A stretch of DNA of 50,309 bases from a virus, in IMG/VR virus record IMGVR_UViG_3300025133_000161, positions 1-50,309 of that record. The stretch is one strand, 5' to 3'. Within the stretch, counting starts at the first letter, position 1. Each line of letters begins with the position of its first letter. The notes under the pieces are model-generated. The model was given only the letters and a program-made list of their open reading frames with translations, was not told the origin of the DNA and made no database searches. Of the stretch, positions 23,242 through 31,114 are shown one piece after another. The translations under genes and the position numbers were made by a program.

Positions 23242-23665
23242 AAATCACACTTCACAAGTCGGCTTTCAAGTCGAGGAATCTAAAAAAGTCAAAAGATACT
23301 TTGGATTGGCCAAGAATGTTGCTTTCGGTAGCGATTACGGCAAGATCCGCCACGGCGCCCTCTTAGTGAAGGGCGGCTCGGTAATCAATACTTGTTGCAA
23401 CAAAGACAAGTTTTGTTCTTTTGGTACACGTTTCCGCGACCCCGCTCGTGGCCACGCAACAATACACGCAGAATTAGGCTGTATACTAGGCGTCGACCGA
23501 GCCACAACATCGGGAGCAGACATATACGTCTGCCGTGTTAACAGGAGAGGTGAATTTCGTAACAGCAAGCCATGCGCTATGTGCCATGACGTGCTCAAAT
23601 ATGTTGGCATCAAAAGGGTTTATTACACTACCAGCGAAGGTACTGTTGAAATGTACAAATTATAA
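23225..23665 (+). CDS. dCMP/cytidine deaminase family protein
   Basis: 146 residues. Zinc-site motifs are clear: HAE at residues 81-83 within HATIHAELGC, and PCAMC with Cys117 and Cys120 within SKPCAMCHDVLKYVGIKRVYY. The usual phage role is dCMP to dUMP, feeding dTMP synthesis. An N-terminal segment of about 45 residues (KRYFGLAKNVAFGSDYGKIR) places the substrate pocket. It belongs with the dUTPase and ribonucleotide reductase of this window in pyrimidine supply. No thymidylate synthase is visible here. No strong ribosome-binding site precedes ATG 23225. Confidence 0.8.
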   Translation: MKTRFKNHTSQVGFQVEESKKVKRYFGLAKNVAFGSDYGKIRHGALLVKGGSVINTCCNKDKFCSFGTRFRDPARGHATIHAELGCILGVDRATTSGADIYVCRVNRRGEFRNSKPCAMCHDVLKYVGIKRVYYTTSEGTVEMYKL

Positions 23666-23673
23666 ACTATTTA
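23666..23673 (+). promoter_or_regulatory. ACTATTTA motif (candidate late promoter)
   Basis: The motif starts directly after the deaminase stop (23663-23665) and ends 19 nt before ATG 23693, with CGGAGG in between. It is the only copy inside the replication region. Confidence 0.45.
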
Positions 23674-23692
23674 CTGTACGGAGGCTAGAAGC

Positions 23693-24070
23693 ATGAAAGA
23701 CAGTATTAAGAAATTAGTGAGAGAGTACCTTTACGAGCAGCTCTACGAAGCGGAGTGTATTCTGAGATCAGATTCAACCAAGAATTTCACAAAAGTTACT
23801 GATAATTTACGAGGCGTGTGTGGCATAACCGTTGTTACAATCGCCGGCCCAGCTGAAGCAGTTAGAGGTAGCACTGGCGTTGAAAAATCAAAATTAAAAG
23901 TAAAATTTTTTCAGACAGAAGCTAGCATGAAGAAGCAGCTAGCTAGAATGCAACTCGATGCAAAAAAAATTGATGGGATATACTCGTTTATACCTGTTAG
24001 ATGGAATAAAGTAATTAGTAGAATTTATAGACCAGATGGCCCTACGCCACGCATGGTCGCGGAAGAATGA
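23693..24070 (+). CDS. Hypothetical protein with short N-terminal helix
   Basis: 125 residues starting MKDSIKKLVREYLYEQLYEAE, a charged amphipathic helix like those on several other proteins of this window. The rest contains CGITVVTIAGPAEAVRGSTG and KSKLKVKFFQTEASMKKQL, suggesting a small alpha/beta domain. CGGAGG precedes the start and an ACTATTTA motif lies upstream, so it may be expressed late, unlike its replication neighbours. It could be packaged in the head if the N-terminal helix is a targeting signal; this is inference only. Confidence 0.55.
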   Translation: MKDSIKKLVREYLYEQLYEAECILRSDSTKNFTKVTDNLRGVCGITVVTIAGPAEAVRGSTGVEKSKLKVKFFQTEASMKKQLARMQLDAKKIDGIYSFIPVRWNKVISRIYRPDGPTPRMVAEE

Positions 24071-24077
24071 GGTAAGG

Positions 24078-25052
24078 ATGCATGAAAATAAGAGAATAGT
24101 AATTATTGATCAACTAAATCTTTTTTTTCGTAACTACATTGTCAATCCTAGTTTATCGGTTAATGGTAACCCTATTGGGGCGCTAAAGGGATGTTTCCAA
24201 AGCATTCAAAAAATCGTAAGAGAATCTAAACCAGATATGATTGTGGTTTGTTGGGATGGGGAGGGAGGTTCGAAGAAAAGAAAGCTTTTAAAGAAAGATT
24301 ACAAGGCCGGCCGCAAGCCAATCAGGCTAAATCGAGACATCCGTAATATGTCGGAACAGCAGGAAGTCGAAAACAAGATATGGCAGCAGACGCGGCTAAT
24401 AGACTACTTCAACCAAACGCCGATTGTTCAGTTTATGTTTCCAGGCACCGAGGCAGATGACATTATCGCATATCTGACACAATTAAAAGAACTATCAAGC
24501 TGTCAAAAGCTGATAGTATCGAGCGATAAGGATTTCTACCAACTGTTGGATATGGAGACAGTGTTATATAGGCCGGTGCAGAAACAAATCTTGAACCAGA
24601 AAGCCATCGTCGATCAGTTTGATATCCATCCAACAAATTTTGCTCTTGCCCGGGCTATGGTTGGTGACAAATCAGATAACATCGATGGTTTAGACGGGGT
24701 GGGGCTGAAAACAGTTTCGAAACGTTTTCCATTCCTTAGGAGTCATGAATCGGCAACACTTGAAAATTTATACGATTATTGCACCGAGATGTTATCTGAG
24801 TCCAAAGCGAAAGTGTATGAAAAGGTTCTTGAAAATAGAAGTCTGGTCGCAAGAAACTATCAATTGATGCAGCTATACTCACCAATTTTAAATATAGGCG
24901 CCAAAAAGACAATTCGTGAAACCATGAGAAACCCAGATTTCTGTTTTAACAAGACCGGTCTAATAAAAATGATGATGCAGGACGGTTTTGGTGAAATCAA
25001 TTTTCTAGAACTTTTTCAGCATTTCAATAAAATCTCCGTAGACAATCAATAG
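24078..25052 (+). CDS. 5'-3' exonuclease / RNase H (flap nuclease family, T4 rnh-like)
   Basis: 324 residues from ATG 24078, chosen because GAGG (24069-24072) is 5 nt upstream; an in-frame upstream start at 24036 would overlap the previous gene. FEN/T4 RNase H signatures: IVIIDQLNLFFRNY with the first Asp, MIVVCWDGEGGSKKRK, a long arm with DYKAGRK, GTEADDIIAYLTQL, KLIVSSDKDFYQLL and VGDKSDNIDGLDGVGLKTVS (helix-hairpin-helix). The acidic residues for two metal ions are present. It removes RNA primers and flaps on the lagging strand; it lies next to the helicase gene. Confidence 0.85.
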   Translation: MHENKRIVIIDQLNLFFRNYIVNPSLSVNGNPIGALKGCFQSIQKIVRESKPDMIVVCWDGEGGSKKRKLLKKDYKAGRKPIRLNRDIRNMSEQQEVENKIWQQTRLIDYFNQTPIVQFMFPGTEADDIIAYLTQLKELSSCQKLIVSSDKDFYQLLDMETVLYRPVQKQILNQKAIVDQFDIHPTNFALARAMVGDKSDNIDGLDGVGLKTVSKRFPFLRSHESATLENLYDYCTEMLSESKAKVYEKVLENRSLVARNYQLMQLYSPILNIGAKKTIRETMRNPDFCFNKTGLIKMMMQDGFGEINFLELFQHFNKISVDNQ

Positions 25053-25085
25053 ATCGTAACTAAAATATTATTATTGGAGAATAAT

Positions 25086-26465
25086 ATGACTAAAGAGATA
25101 GACTTCTCAAGATATGGGAAGCAATTTCAGGAATCTCTTGCACAGATGATCCTGGAGGACAGGCCATTCGCAGACCAAATCGAGGAGGTCATAGATACGC
25201 GATTCTTCGAATTGAATTATCTTCGCGTGTTTGTATCAAAAATCTATGAATATCGCAGAAAATATAATGTGCACCCTACAAAGAAGATCCTAGCATCCAT
25301 ATTAAGGACCAACTTAGAAAACTTTAATGATGGGGTACAAAAACAAGTAAGAGATTACTTTGCGCGCATTTGTATTAAAGATGTAGAAGATGGCCAGTAT
25401 ATCAGGGACACGAGTCTAGACTTCTGTAAAAAGCAAAAGCTTAAAGAAGCACTGATGAGAACAGTAGATCTCGTTCAGAGTTCATCTTACGACGAGGTAC
25501 GCAAGGTTATCGACGACGCCTTAAAATTAGGCACTGATAATAACTTTGGTCATGACTTTCTTAAAGATTTTGAATTAAGATATGAAGTAAAAGCTCGTGA
25601 TCCGATATCGACCGGCTGGGAAAAGATTGATGCGCTCACAAAAAAAGGCCTAGGCATCGGCGAACTTGGTGTGGTGATCGCTCCTACCGGCGCCGGCAAG
25701 TCCATGGTCTTGGCTCACTTAGGGGCCCATGCCATCAAGGCAGGCAGAAATGTTGTACATTATACACTAGAGCTGTCCGAGTCTGTCACCGGCCAAAGAT
25801 ATGACAGCTGTATTAGTAAAATACCGTTGAACTCTCTTTTCCATCAAAAATCGGAGGTGCTAGAGGCAATTAGTGATTTGGGGGGGTCTCTGATCATCAA
25901 GGAGTATCCGACTAAAACTGCATCGACTAACACAATACGAACTCACCTGGAAAAACTAAAAAAAAGAAATCACAAAGTTGACATGATTCTAGTAGATTAC
26001 GCGGATCTGCTCAAGTCGGTAACAAATTTTAAAGAGAAACGTAATGAATTAGAATCTATTTATGAAAACTTGCGAGCAATTGCTCAGGAGTATAAATGCC
26101 CTATTTGGACTGCATCTCAGACAAATAGGACAGGCTTAAACGCAGAAGTTGTAACTATGGAATCTATTTCGGAAGCCTTCAATAAATGTTTTGTTGCTGA
26201 TTTTATTTGCTCTGTTTCTAGGACGATTAGGGATAAAAATGCCAACACGGGACGTCTCTTCATAGCTAAAAATAGGAATGGTCCAGACGGGCTAGTATTT
26301 CCTATTTTTATGGATACCAGTAACGTAACGATTAAGGTGTTAGCTAAAGTAGATACCCCTGTTGTATCGCCGGCGATGAAGCCCGGCGACCTGGCCGACG
26401 CGTTAAAAGTGAAATATAAGGAATTTAGAAAAGCAAAAATGCAAATGCCGGAGGGGGGATTATAG
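25086..26465 (+). CDS. Replicative DNA helicase (DnaB/gp41 family)
   Basis: 460 residues from ATG 25086; an in-frame TTG at 25074 overlaps the ribosome-binding site GGAGA and is rejected. Walker A APTGAGKS at residues 199-206 within GELGVVIAPTGAGKSMVLAH, then VVHYTLELSESVTGQRYDS (H1a), Walker B MILVDYADLLK, and CPIWTASQTNRTG (H3/H4). The last 20 residues are basic. It forms a hexamer that unwinds the fork. A primase gene is not seen in the window. It is followed directly by the ribonucleotide reductase gene with no gap. Confidence 0.85.
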   Translation: MTKEIDFSRYGKQFQESLAQMILEDRPFADQIEEVIDTRFFELNYLRVFVSKIYEYRRKYNVHPTKKILASILRTNLENFNDGVQKQVRDYFARICIKDVEDGQYIRDTSLDFCKKQKLKEALMRTVDLVQSSSYDEVRKVIDDALKLGTDNNFGHDFLKDFELRYEVKARDPISTGWEKIDALTKKGLGIGELGVVIAPTGAGKSMVLAHLGAHAIKAGRNVVHYTLELSESVTGQRYDSCISKIPLNSLFHQKSEVLEAISDLGGSLIIKEYPTKTASTNTIRTHLEKLKKRNHKVDMILVDYADLLKSVTNFKEKRNELESIYENLRAIAQEYKCPIWTASQTNRTGLNAEVVTMESISEAFNKCFVADFICSVSRTIRDKNANTGRLFIAKNRNGPDGLVFPIFMDTSNVTIKVLAKVDTPVVSPAMKPGDLADALKVKYKEFRKAKMQMPEGGL

Positions 26466-28322
26466 ATGGAGCTGCCAAATAGAATTTTATCAGATATTAC
26501 AGTTCACATGAAGTACGCCAGATATCTGCCAAATTTAGAAAGACGCGAAACCTGGCAAGAGCTAGTTACTAGAAATCAAAATATGCATATCAAAAAGTAT
26601 CCCGATTTAAAGGACGAAATAAAAGAAGCATATAGTTACGTCTATGAAAAAAAAGTTTTACCATCTATGCGATCCATGCAATTCGGCGGCAAGCCGATTG
26701 AAGTGGCACCTAACCGGATATATAACTGTGCTTATATGCCTATCGATCATATCGCTTCTTTTTCTGAGTGCATGTTTCTCCTTCTCGGCGGCACTGGTGT
26801 TGGATTTTCTGTCCAAAGGCATCATGTTGATAAATTACCCGAGATTCAGAAGCCAAATTCGAAAAGAACTCGAAGATTTCTTGTCGGAGATTCGATCGAA
26901 GGGTGGTCCGACGCAATAAAAGTTTTAATTCAGTCCTACTTTAAGGGTGGCTCAAAAATAAAATTTGACTTTTCTGATATCCGTCCGAAGGGAAGCAGAC
27001 TAGTTACAAGTGGAGGCAAGGCTCCCGGCCCTCAGCCGCTGAAAGAATGCCTCCTTAAGATTCAAGGCATCCTTATAGAAAAGGATAATGGAGACAAGCT
27101 TGAACCTATCGAAGTACACGACATTATTTGTTATATTGCTGATGCTGTTCTTGCCGGGGGGATTCGCAGGGCTGCTCTTATTTCGCTTTTTTCCGCAGAA
27201 GATGAAGAGATGCTTGCCGCAAAGACAGGAAACTGGTGGGAAACAAATCCACAGCGAGGAAGAGCAAATAATTCCGTTGTCCTCATGCGACATTTAGTAA
27301 CCCGCGACTTTTTCATGGACATCTGGGATCGCGTTAAGGAGTCTGGCTCAGGTGAGCCTGGATTTTATCTCTCGAACGATAAGGATTGGGGCACCAATCC
27401 TTGTTGCGAAATTGCCCTGAGGCCATACCAGTTTTGTAATTTGGCTGAAATTAACGTATCTGACGTGGAAACACAAGAAGAATACGAAAGCAGGGCTAAA
27501 GTTGCAGCTTTCATAGGTACATTACAGGCTGGGTATACTGATTTTCATTACTTGAGAGATGTCTGGCGTAGTACTACTGAAAAAGACGCGCTGGTCGGTG
27601 TATCTATGACTGGTGTCGCATCGGGCAAAGTCTTAAATCTGGACATGAAGGCGGCGTCAAAAGTTGTTAAATCTGAGAATCGACGTGTCGCAAAATTATT
27701 GAACATCAAGCCGGCAGCACGCACAACTTGCGTCAAACCAGCCGGCACTACTTCTTTGACATTGGGCACCTCAAGCGGGATTCACGCATGGCACAACAAT
27801 TACTATATCAGAAGGATGCGTGTGGGTAAGAACGAATCCATCTACACTCATCTGGCTATTCATCATCCGGAATTACTAGAAGATGAATATTTCAGACCGC
27901 ATGATACTGCTGTTATATCAGTTCCGCAGAGGGCTCCGGATGGAGCAATCACTAGATCCGAAAGCGCGCTACAACTTCTTAAGAGAATTAAGAAAGTTAC
28001 GGAAGAGTGGATCCGCCCGGGCCATGGGAGAGGACAAAATACTCACAATGTGTCAGCTACAATTTCTATAAAGGACGCGGAATGGATTGATGTAGGCGAG
28101 TGGATGTGGGAAAACAGAAGCGATTATAACGGTCTTTCCGTAATCCCCTTCGCAGACCACACCTATAGGCAAGCACCGTTCGAGGATTGTTCACCTGAAA
28201 AATTTGAAGTGTTGATGAAAAGCTTAAAGGAAATTGACCTCACACAAGTAGTTGAGTTAGAAGATGACACAAATCTAACTGGAGAACTAGCATGCGCAGG
28301 CGGAGCTTGTGAAATTATTTGA
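26466..28322 (+). CDS. nrdJ: Adenosylcobalamin-dependent (class II) ribonucleotide reductase, monomeric type
   Basis: 618 residues. Features of class II RNR: NRIYNCAYMPID, GGTGVGFSVQRHHVDKLP, the catalytic block NPCCEIALRPYQFCNLAEIN (residues 311-330, with thiyl-Cys, Glu and partner Cys), PAGTTSLTLGTSSGIHAWH, and the C-terminal redox pair in CAGGACEI. The length and the CxxxxC tail match the Lactobacillus-type monomeric ribonucleoside-triphosphate reductase. It needs host vitamin B12 and works without oxygen or a second subunit. A phage glutaredoxin (43199) could recycle its cysteines. AGGGGGGATTATAG precedes the ATG, abutting the helicase stop. Confidence 0.9.
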   Translation: MELPNRILSDITVHMKYARYLPNLERRETWQELVTRNQNMHIKKYPDLKDEIKEAYSYVYEKKVLPSMRSMQFGGKPIEVAPNRIYNCAYMPIDHIASFSECMFLLLGGTGVGFSVQRHHVDKLPEIQKPNSKRTRRFLVGDSIEGWSDAIKVLIQSYFKGGSKIKFDFSDIRPKGSRLVTSGGKAPGPQPLKECLLKIQGILIEKDNGDKLEPIEVHDIICYIADAVLAGGIRRAALISLFSAEDEEMLAAKTGNWWETNPQRGRANNSVVLMRHLVTRDFFMDIWDRVKESGSGEPGFYLSNDKDWGTNPCCEIALRPYQFCNLAEINVSDVETQEEYESRAKVAAFIGTLQAGYTDFHYLRDVWRSTTEKDALVGVSMTGVASGKVLNLDMKAASKVVKSENRRVAKLLNIKPAARTTCVKPAGTTSLTLGTSSGIHAWHNNYYIRRMRVGKNESIYTHLAIHHPELLEDEYFRPHDTAVISVPQRAPDGAITRSESALQLLKRIKKVTEEWIRPGHGRGQNTHNVSATISIKDAEWIDVGEWMWENRSDYNGLSVIPFADHTYRQAPFEDCSPEKFEVLMKSLKEIDLTQVVELEDDTNLTGELACAGGACEII

Positions 28323-28379
28323 CGTCAAGTATATTGTTATTATATATTATATATCGTTTATAACCTAAGGAGGTATCTA

Positions 28380-28628
28380 ATGAGTGATGTAACTACCCAG
28401 GAATATGTTGTCGAGTATATTAAAGCTGTGAAGGCAATCGAAGATGAGATGGAGCCGTATAAGGAGCACAAGAGAGATCTAAGGAAAAATTATGTGCAGA
28501 ATGGCTGGCTAACCAAAGATGAAATGCGCCAAGCTGTCAGAGCTTATAGGATGCTGAGCAAAGGAGATGACCTAGATCAATTTACTGACTACTACGATTC
28601 TCTGAACAAAAAGCTGGCGGGAGTATAA
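28380..28628 (+). CDS. Small helical hypothetical protein
   Basis: 82 residues, helical and charged: EYVVEYIKAVKAIEDEMEPY then KEHKRDLRKNYVQNG and QAVRAYRMLSK. The pattern recalls small DNA-associated helical proteins such as the DUF2312/GapR type, but the match is too weak to claim. TAAGGAGG precedes the ATG after a very AT-rich gap (28331-28363) holding TATATT-like hexamers, a likely promoter. The co-chaperonin gene follows after 1 nt, so the two are co-expressed. Confidence 0.6.
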   Translation: MSDVTTQEYVVEYIKAVKAIEDEMEPYKEHKRDLRKNYVQNGWLTKDEMRQAVRAYRMLSKGDDLDQFTDYYDSLNKKLAGV

Positions 28629-28629
28629 A

Positions 28630-28899
28630 ATGCTGCAGCCCCTAAATCGCTATTTGGTTGTCGAGCCAAAAGAAGATGCGGCGCCGGAAACAGCACACAT
28701 TCTCATACCTGACGATGCAAGAGTCGACAATTCTAAGTTTAAACTTGTAACACTCAAAGCAGCACATATCGAATCTAGGCTAGAAAAAGGCTCACAGCTG
28801 TTGGTACTATCACACATGATAGAAGAAGCGGAGTTTTCTGGTAAAAAATACTATTTAGTACTGGAAAATCACGTAGTTGGCTTCTTGCCAAGAGAATAG
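28630..28899 (+). CDS. GroES-like co-chaperonin
   Basis: 89 residues, near the 95-97 of GroES. The first strand LQPLNRYLVVEPKED is in the place of GroES IRPLHDRVIVKRKE. ETAHILIPDDA matches the mobile loop (S-G-I-V-L...), followed by a beta-rich body ending NHVVGFLPRE. It would cap the chaperonin and could pair with the phage GroEL encoded at 40799 or with the host one. T4 uses gp31 for the same job in folding the capsid protein. The signature glycines are partly replaced (KLVTLKAAHIES instead of ...GEVLAVGxG), so the family call is probable, not certain. Confidence 0.6.
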   Translation: MLQPLNRYLVVEPKEDAAPETAHILIPDDARVDNSKFKLVTLKAAHIESRLEKGSQLLVLSHMIEEAEFSGKKYYLVLENHVVGFLPRE

Positions 28900-28919
28900 A
28901 AAACATGTGAGGAGAGGAA

Positions 28920-29600
28920 ATGAGAGCGTTAATATTACTAATTATGATGTCTGCTGCACCCATTAATGGAACAGATTACCGAATCGACGACTCAGTGCGC
29001 GGCCTGGACACAAAATATATCAAACCATTACAGCAAAACGTCGCGCAACCTATCAGTTATGATGAAATACATGATCAAGCCTTGTTTGGCTGTCCTTGGG
29101 CTAAAATGACAGACGAGAAGGAACAGATTATCAGTCAGCTAATCGAGATTGAAAAATCTTTTGGTCCGCCGGCCGGTATGAGAGGGATGCTCCTCGCCGC
29201 GGCCTGTATGGAGTCAGGCTATAACCCTGCCGCGAAGGGAGATCGCAAATTTAGTAAAACAAAAAAAACGCCAATGGCAATTGGAATATTGCAACAGTGG
29301 AAAATTTATGAAAAGATGTACCCTGGCATGGATAGAACAGACCCAGAAGAGGCAGCGACTACGTGGATGAAGCATATTGTCAAGCAACTACCCAAAGTCA
29401 AAAAGCAGTGCAGATATAAGACTGACGAGAAAAATTGGCTAGCCGCCTGGGTGACTGGGATCCGATACAAAAAAGCCGGCGGCCGCTGCAGGGAGAGGCC
29501 AAAGCATTATCGCCTTCTTAAAAAATGGCACAGAAATATTAAGCGAGATAGAGAATTTAGGCAGAATTGCGCACCTGGCGAAGATGGCTGCGGCTGCTGA
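28920..29600 (+). CDS. Secreted lysozyme-like muramidase (SLT family)
   Basis: 226 residues. The N-terminus MRALILLIMMSAAPINGTD is a signal-peptide-like hydrophobic start. The catalytic block GMRGMLLAAACMESGYNPAA has Glu98 in the M-E-S-x-Y-N-P signature of soluble lytic transglycosylases, followed by AIGILQQWK as the second motif. The C-terminus is basic with many Cys (CRYK, GRCRERPK, CAPGEDGCGC) that could form disulfides outside the cytoplasm. It would cleave peptidoglycan, most likely as an endolysin. The ribosome-binding site is GAGGAG. It overlaps the next gene by 17 nt. Confidence 0.75.
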   Translation: MRALILLIMMSAAPINGTDYRIDDSVRGLDTKYIKPLQQNVAQPISYDEIHDQALFGCPWAKMTDEKEQIISQLIEIEKSFGPPAGMRGMLLAAACMESGYNPAAKGDRKFSKTKKTPMAIGILQQWKIYEKMYPGMDRTDPEEAATTWMKHIVKQLPKVKKQCRYKTDEKNWLAAWVTGIRYKKAGGRCRERPKHYRLLKKWHRNIKRDREFRQNCAPGEDGCGC

Positions 29601-30225
29601 TTATGAGTGGGGAACTGTTGTTATCGGTGCTGATTTGGATGCTGTTAGACTCGCTTACGACAACAAATACCTACTGATCAAAAATCGCCCACCTTACCAC
29701 CACTCATATGAGGATGTTGAGCAAGAGTGGGCTGAAAAAATATATCGACTTTACGAGATGGCTCTTGTTCCTTTCACAGACAAGTCTAATAACATAAGAG
29801 TATATCCAGAAGAAAAAATTCTTAAGGTTTTTACAGATCGTAACGTATACACAGTAAGATACGAAAAGCTCCATTTGTATGACGACGAGAATGTCGAAGG
29901 TGTCTCACTAGATCGAGAGCTACTTCATTACCGCGTGATTGACTGGTTCGACTGTCAAGGCCTTTATGACCTGGACTTCGATGAGATAACAACAGATGAT
30001 AAATTTGTTAATATTATTAAGCTTTTTAAGACTCGACGTATCGATGGCAATCAGAGGTACCTCGACCTGTTATGTGAGTCATTTTTAAGTGATAAGCAGC
30101 TAAAAAACTTTGATTACGGCGATACAATGGCAAGGTTTAAAGTCGCCGACCTTCTCAAAGAACGAGGAGTCGCCAAACCTAGGCTGTCTCTCTGGAAAAG
30201 AGACATATATCCAGTTTACAAATGA
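29584..30225 (+). CDS. Conserved-type hypothetical protein
   Basis: 213 residues, beginning within the end of the muramidase gene. It opens with GTVVIGADLDAVRLAYDNKY and continues with LIKNRPPYHHSYEDVEQEW. The middle is Asp/Glu-rich (LYDDENVEGVSLDRELLHY). No catalytic pattern is recognised. It overlaps the next gene by ATGA, so muramidase, this protein and the nucleotidyltransferase-like protein are translated as a coupled set. This coupling suggests a shared pathway with the downstream nucleotidyltransferase-like gene; that is inference. Confidence 0.6.
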   Translation: MAAAADYEWGTVVIGADLDAVRLAYDNKYLLIKNRPPYHHSYEDVEQEWAEKIYRLYEMALVPFTDKSNNIRVYPEEKILKVFTDRNVYTVRYEKLHLYDDENVEGVSLDRELLHYRVIDWFDCQGLYDLDFDEITTDDKFVNIIKLFKTRRIDGNQRYLDLLCESFLSDKQLKNFDYGDTMARFKVADLLKERGVAKPRLSLWKRDIYPVYK

Positions 30226-31070
30226 AGAAACATCTTGCAGGAATCATTCCAGTATCAGGAATTAAATCTGATTTTAATATGCCATGGCATGCAAGTCTTA
30301 TGCCAATTGGACCAAATTATCTTGCAGTTGAGCGCTCTGTACTTGAATGTGCGTACGCTGGCTGTAATACAATATGGATTGTATGCAACGACGATGTGAC
30401 TCCGCTGATTAGATATCAAGTTGGCGAGATGATTCAAGATCCTGTATATAATTACAGACATTTTGAGTATAGCAAAAAAGAATTTAAGCGCCCTATCAGA
30501 ATATACTATGTCCCAATCAAGATCAGGGATATAAATAAGAGAGATAACCTAGCTTGGTCAGCCATACATGGCGCGAAAATCGCCAATAAAATTTTACGAA
30601 AAATAAGTCTTCATCTGGCGCCAGATAAATTCTGGGTATCTTGGCCATATGGCTATTATCGCCCTGAAGTAATCCGCGAGGTTAGAAAAGAAATATCTAC
30701 TGGCAATGTTATGCTGTGCCACAAAGGGAAAACAATTAAAGATAATATATATCTAGGCCTTACATTGGAAATGCCGCAAATAGAGAAGTTGATTATGGAA
30801 TCAAAAACAAGATCTACCGGCATGTGGAAAGATCCAGAAACGAGGAAAGAGAGGTATTCAGCCGAAGACAGGTTCTCTTATAGAAATTTTACTTTACAAG
30901 AAGTGTTCGAAACTATAGATACTTCAGGTCATGAGAAGATTGAAACTGAACAATATTTTAACTTAGATAATTGGCAAGATTATTGTCGCTTCTTGTCGAC
31001 GTCCCCAAATATCAAGCGCCCTAAATTATTGAAAAGCCAGGAGTGGAACGAAATTGGTCTTGATGATTGA
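30222..31070 (+). CDS. Nucleotidyltransferase-like protein (sugar-NTP transferase fold)
   Basis: 282 residues. The start HLAGIIPVSGIKSDFNMPWH followed by PNYLAVERSVLECAYAGCNT and IWIVCNDD follows the order of sugar-nucleotidyltransferases (G-x-G-rich loop, P.....P..ai...l.aG...i.iv...). However, the nucleotide loop is VSGIKSDFNMPWH instead of AAGxGTRL, so the activity may differ. A later WPYGYYRPEVI and KGKTIKDNIYLGLT form the body. Basic Lys/Arg are frequent. The gene overlaps its upstream neighbour by 4 nt. A role in modifying sugars or nucleotides during infection is possible but not shown. Confidence 0.45.
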   Translation: MKKHLAGIIPVSGIKSDFNMPWHASLMPIGPNYLAVERSVLECAYAGCNTIWIVCNDDVTPLIRYQVGEMIQDPVYNYRHFEYSKKEFKRPIRIYYVPIKIRDINKRDNLAWSAIHGAKIANKILRKISLHLAPDKFWVSWPYGYYRPEVIREVRKEISTGNVMLCHKGKTIKDNIYLGLTLEMPQIEKLIMESKTRSTGMWKDPETRKERYSAEDRFSYRNFTLQEVFETIDTSGHEKIETEQYFNLDNWQDYCRFLSTSPNIKRPKLLKSQEWNEIGLDD

Positions 31071-31114
31071 CTTTCAAATCATGATGACTATATTGTTTCT
31101 ATAGAGAGGTAAAC

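Noticed and set aside
28380-28628. GapR/DUF2312 identity for the 82-aa protein
   Set aside because: The helical pattern is similar but key residues cannot be matched by eye; left as hypothetical.
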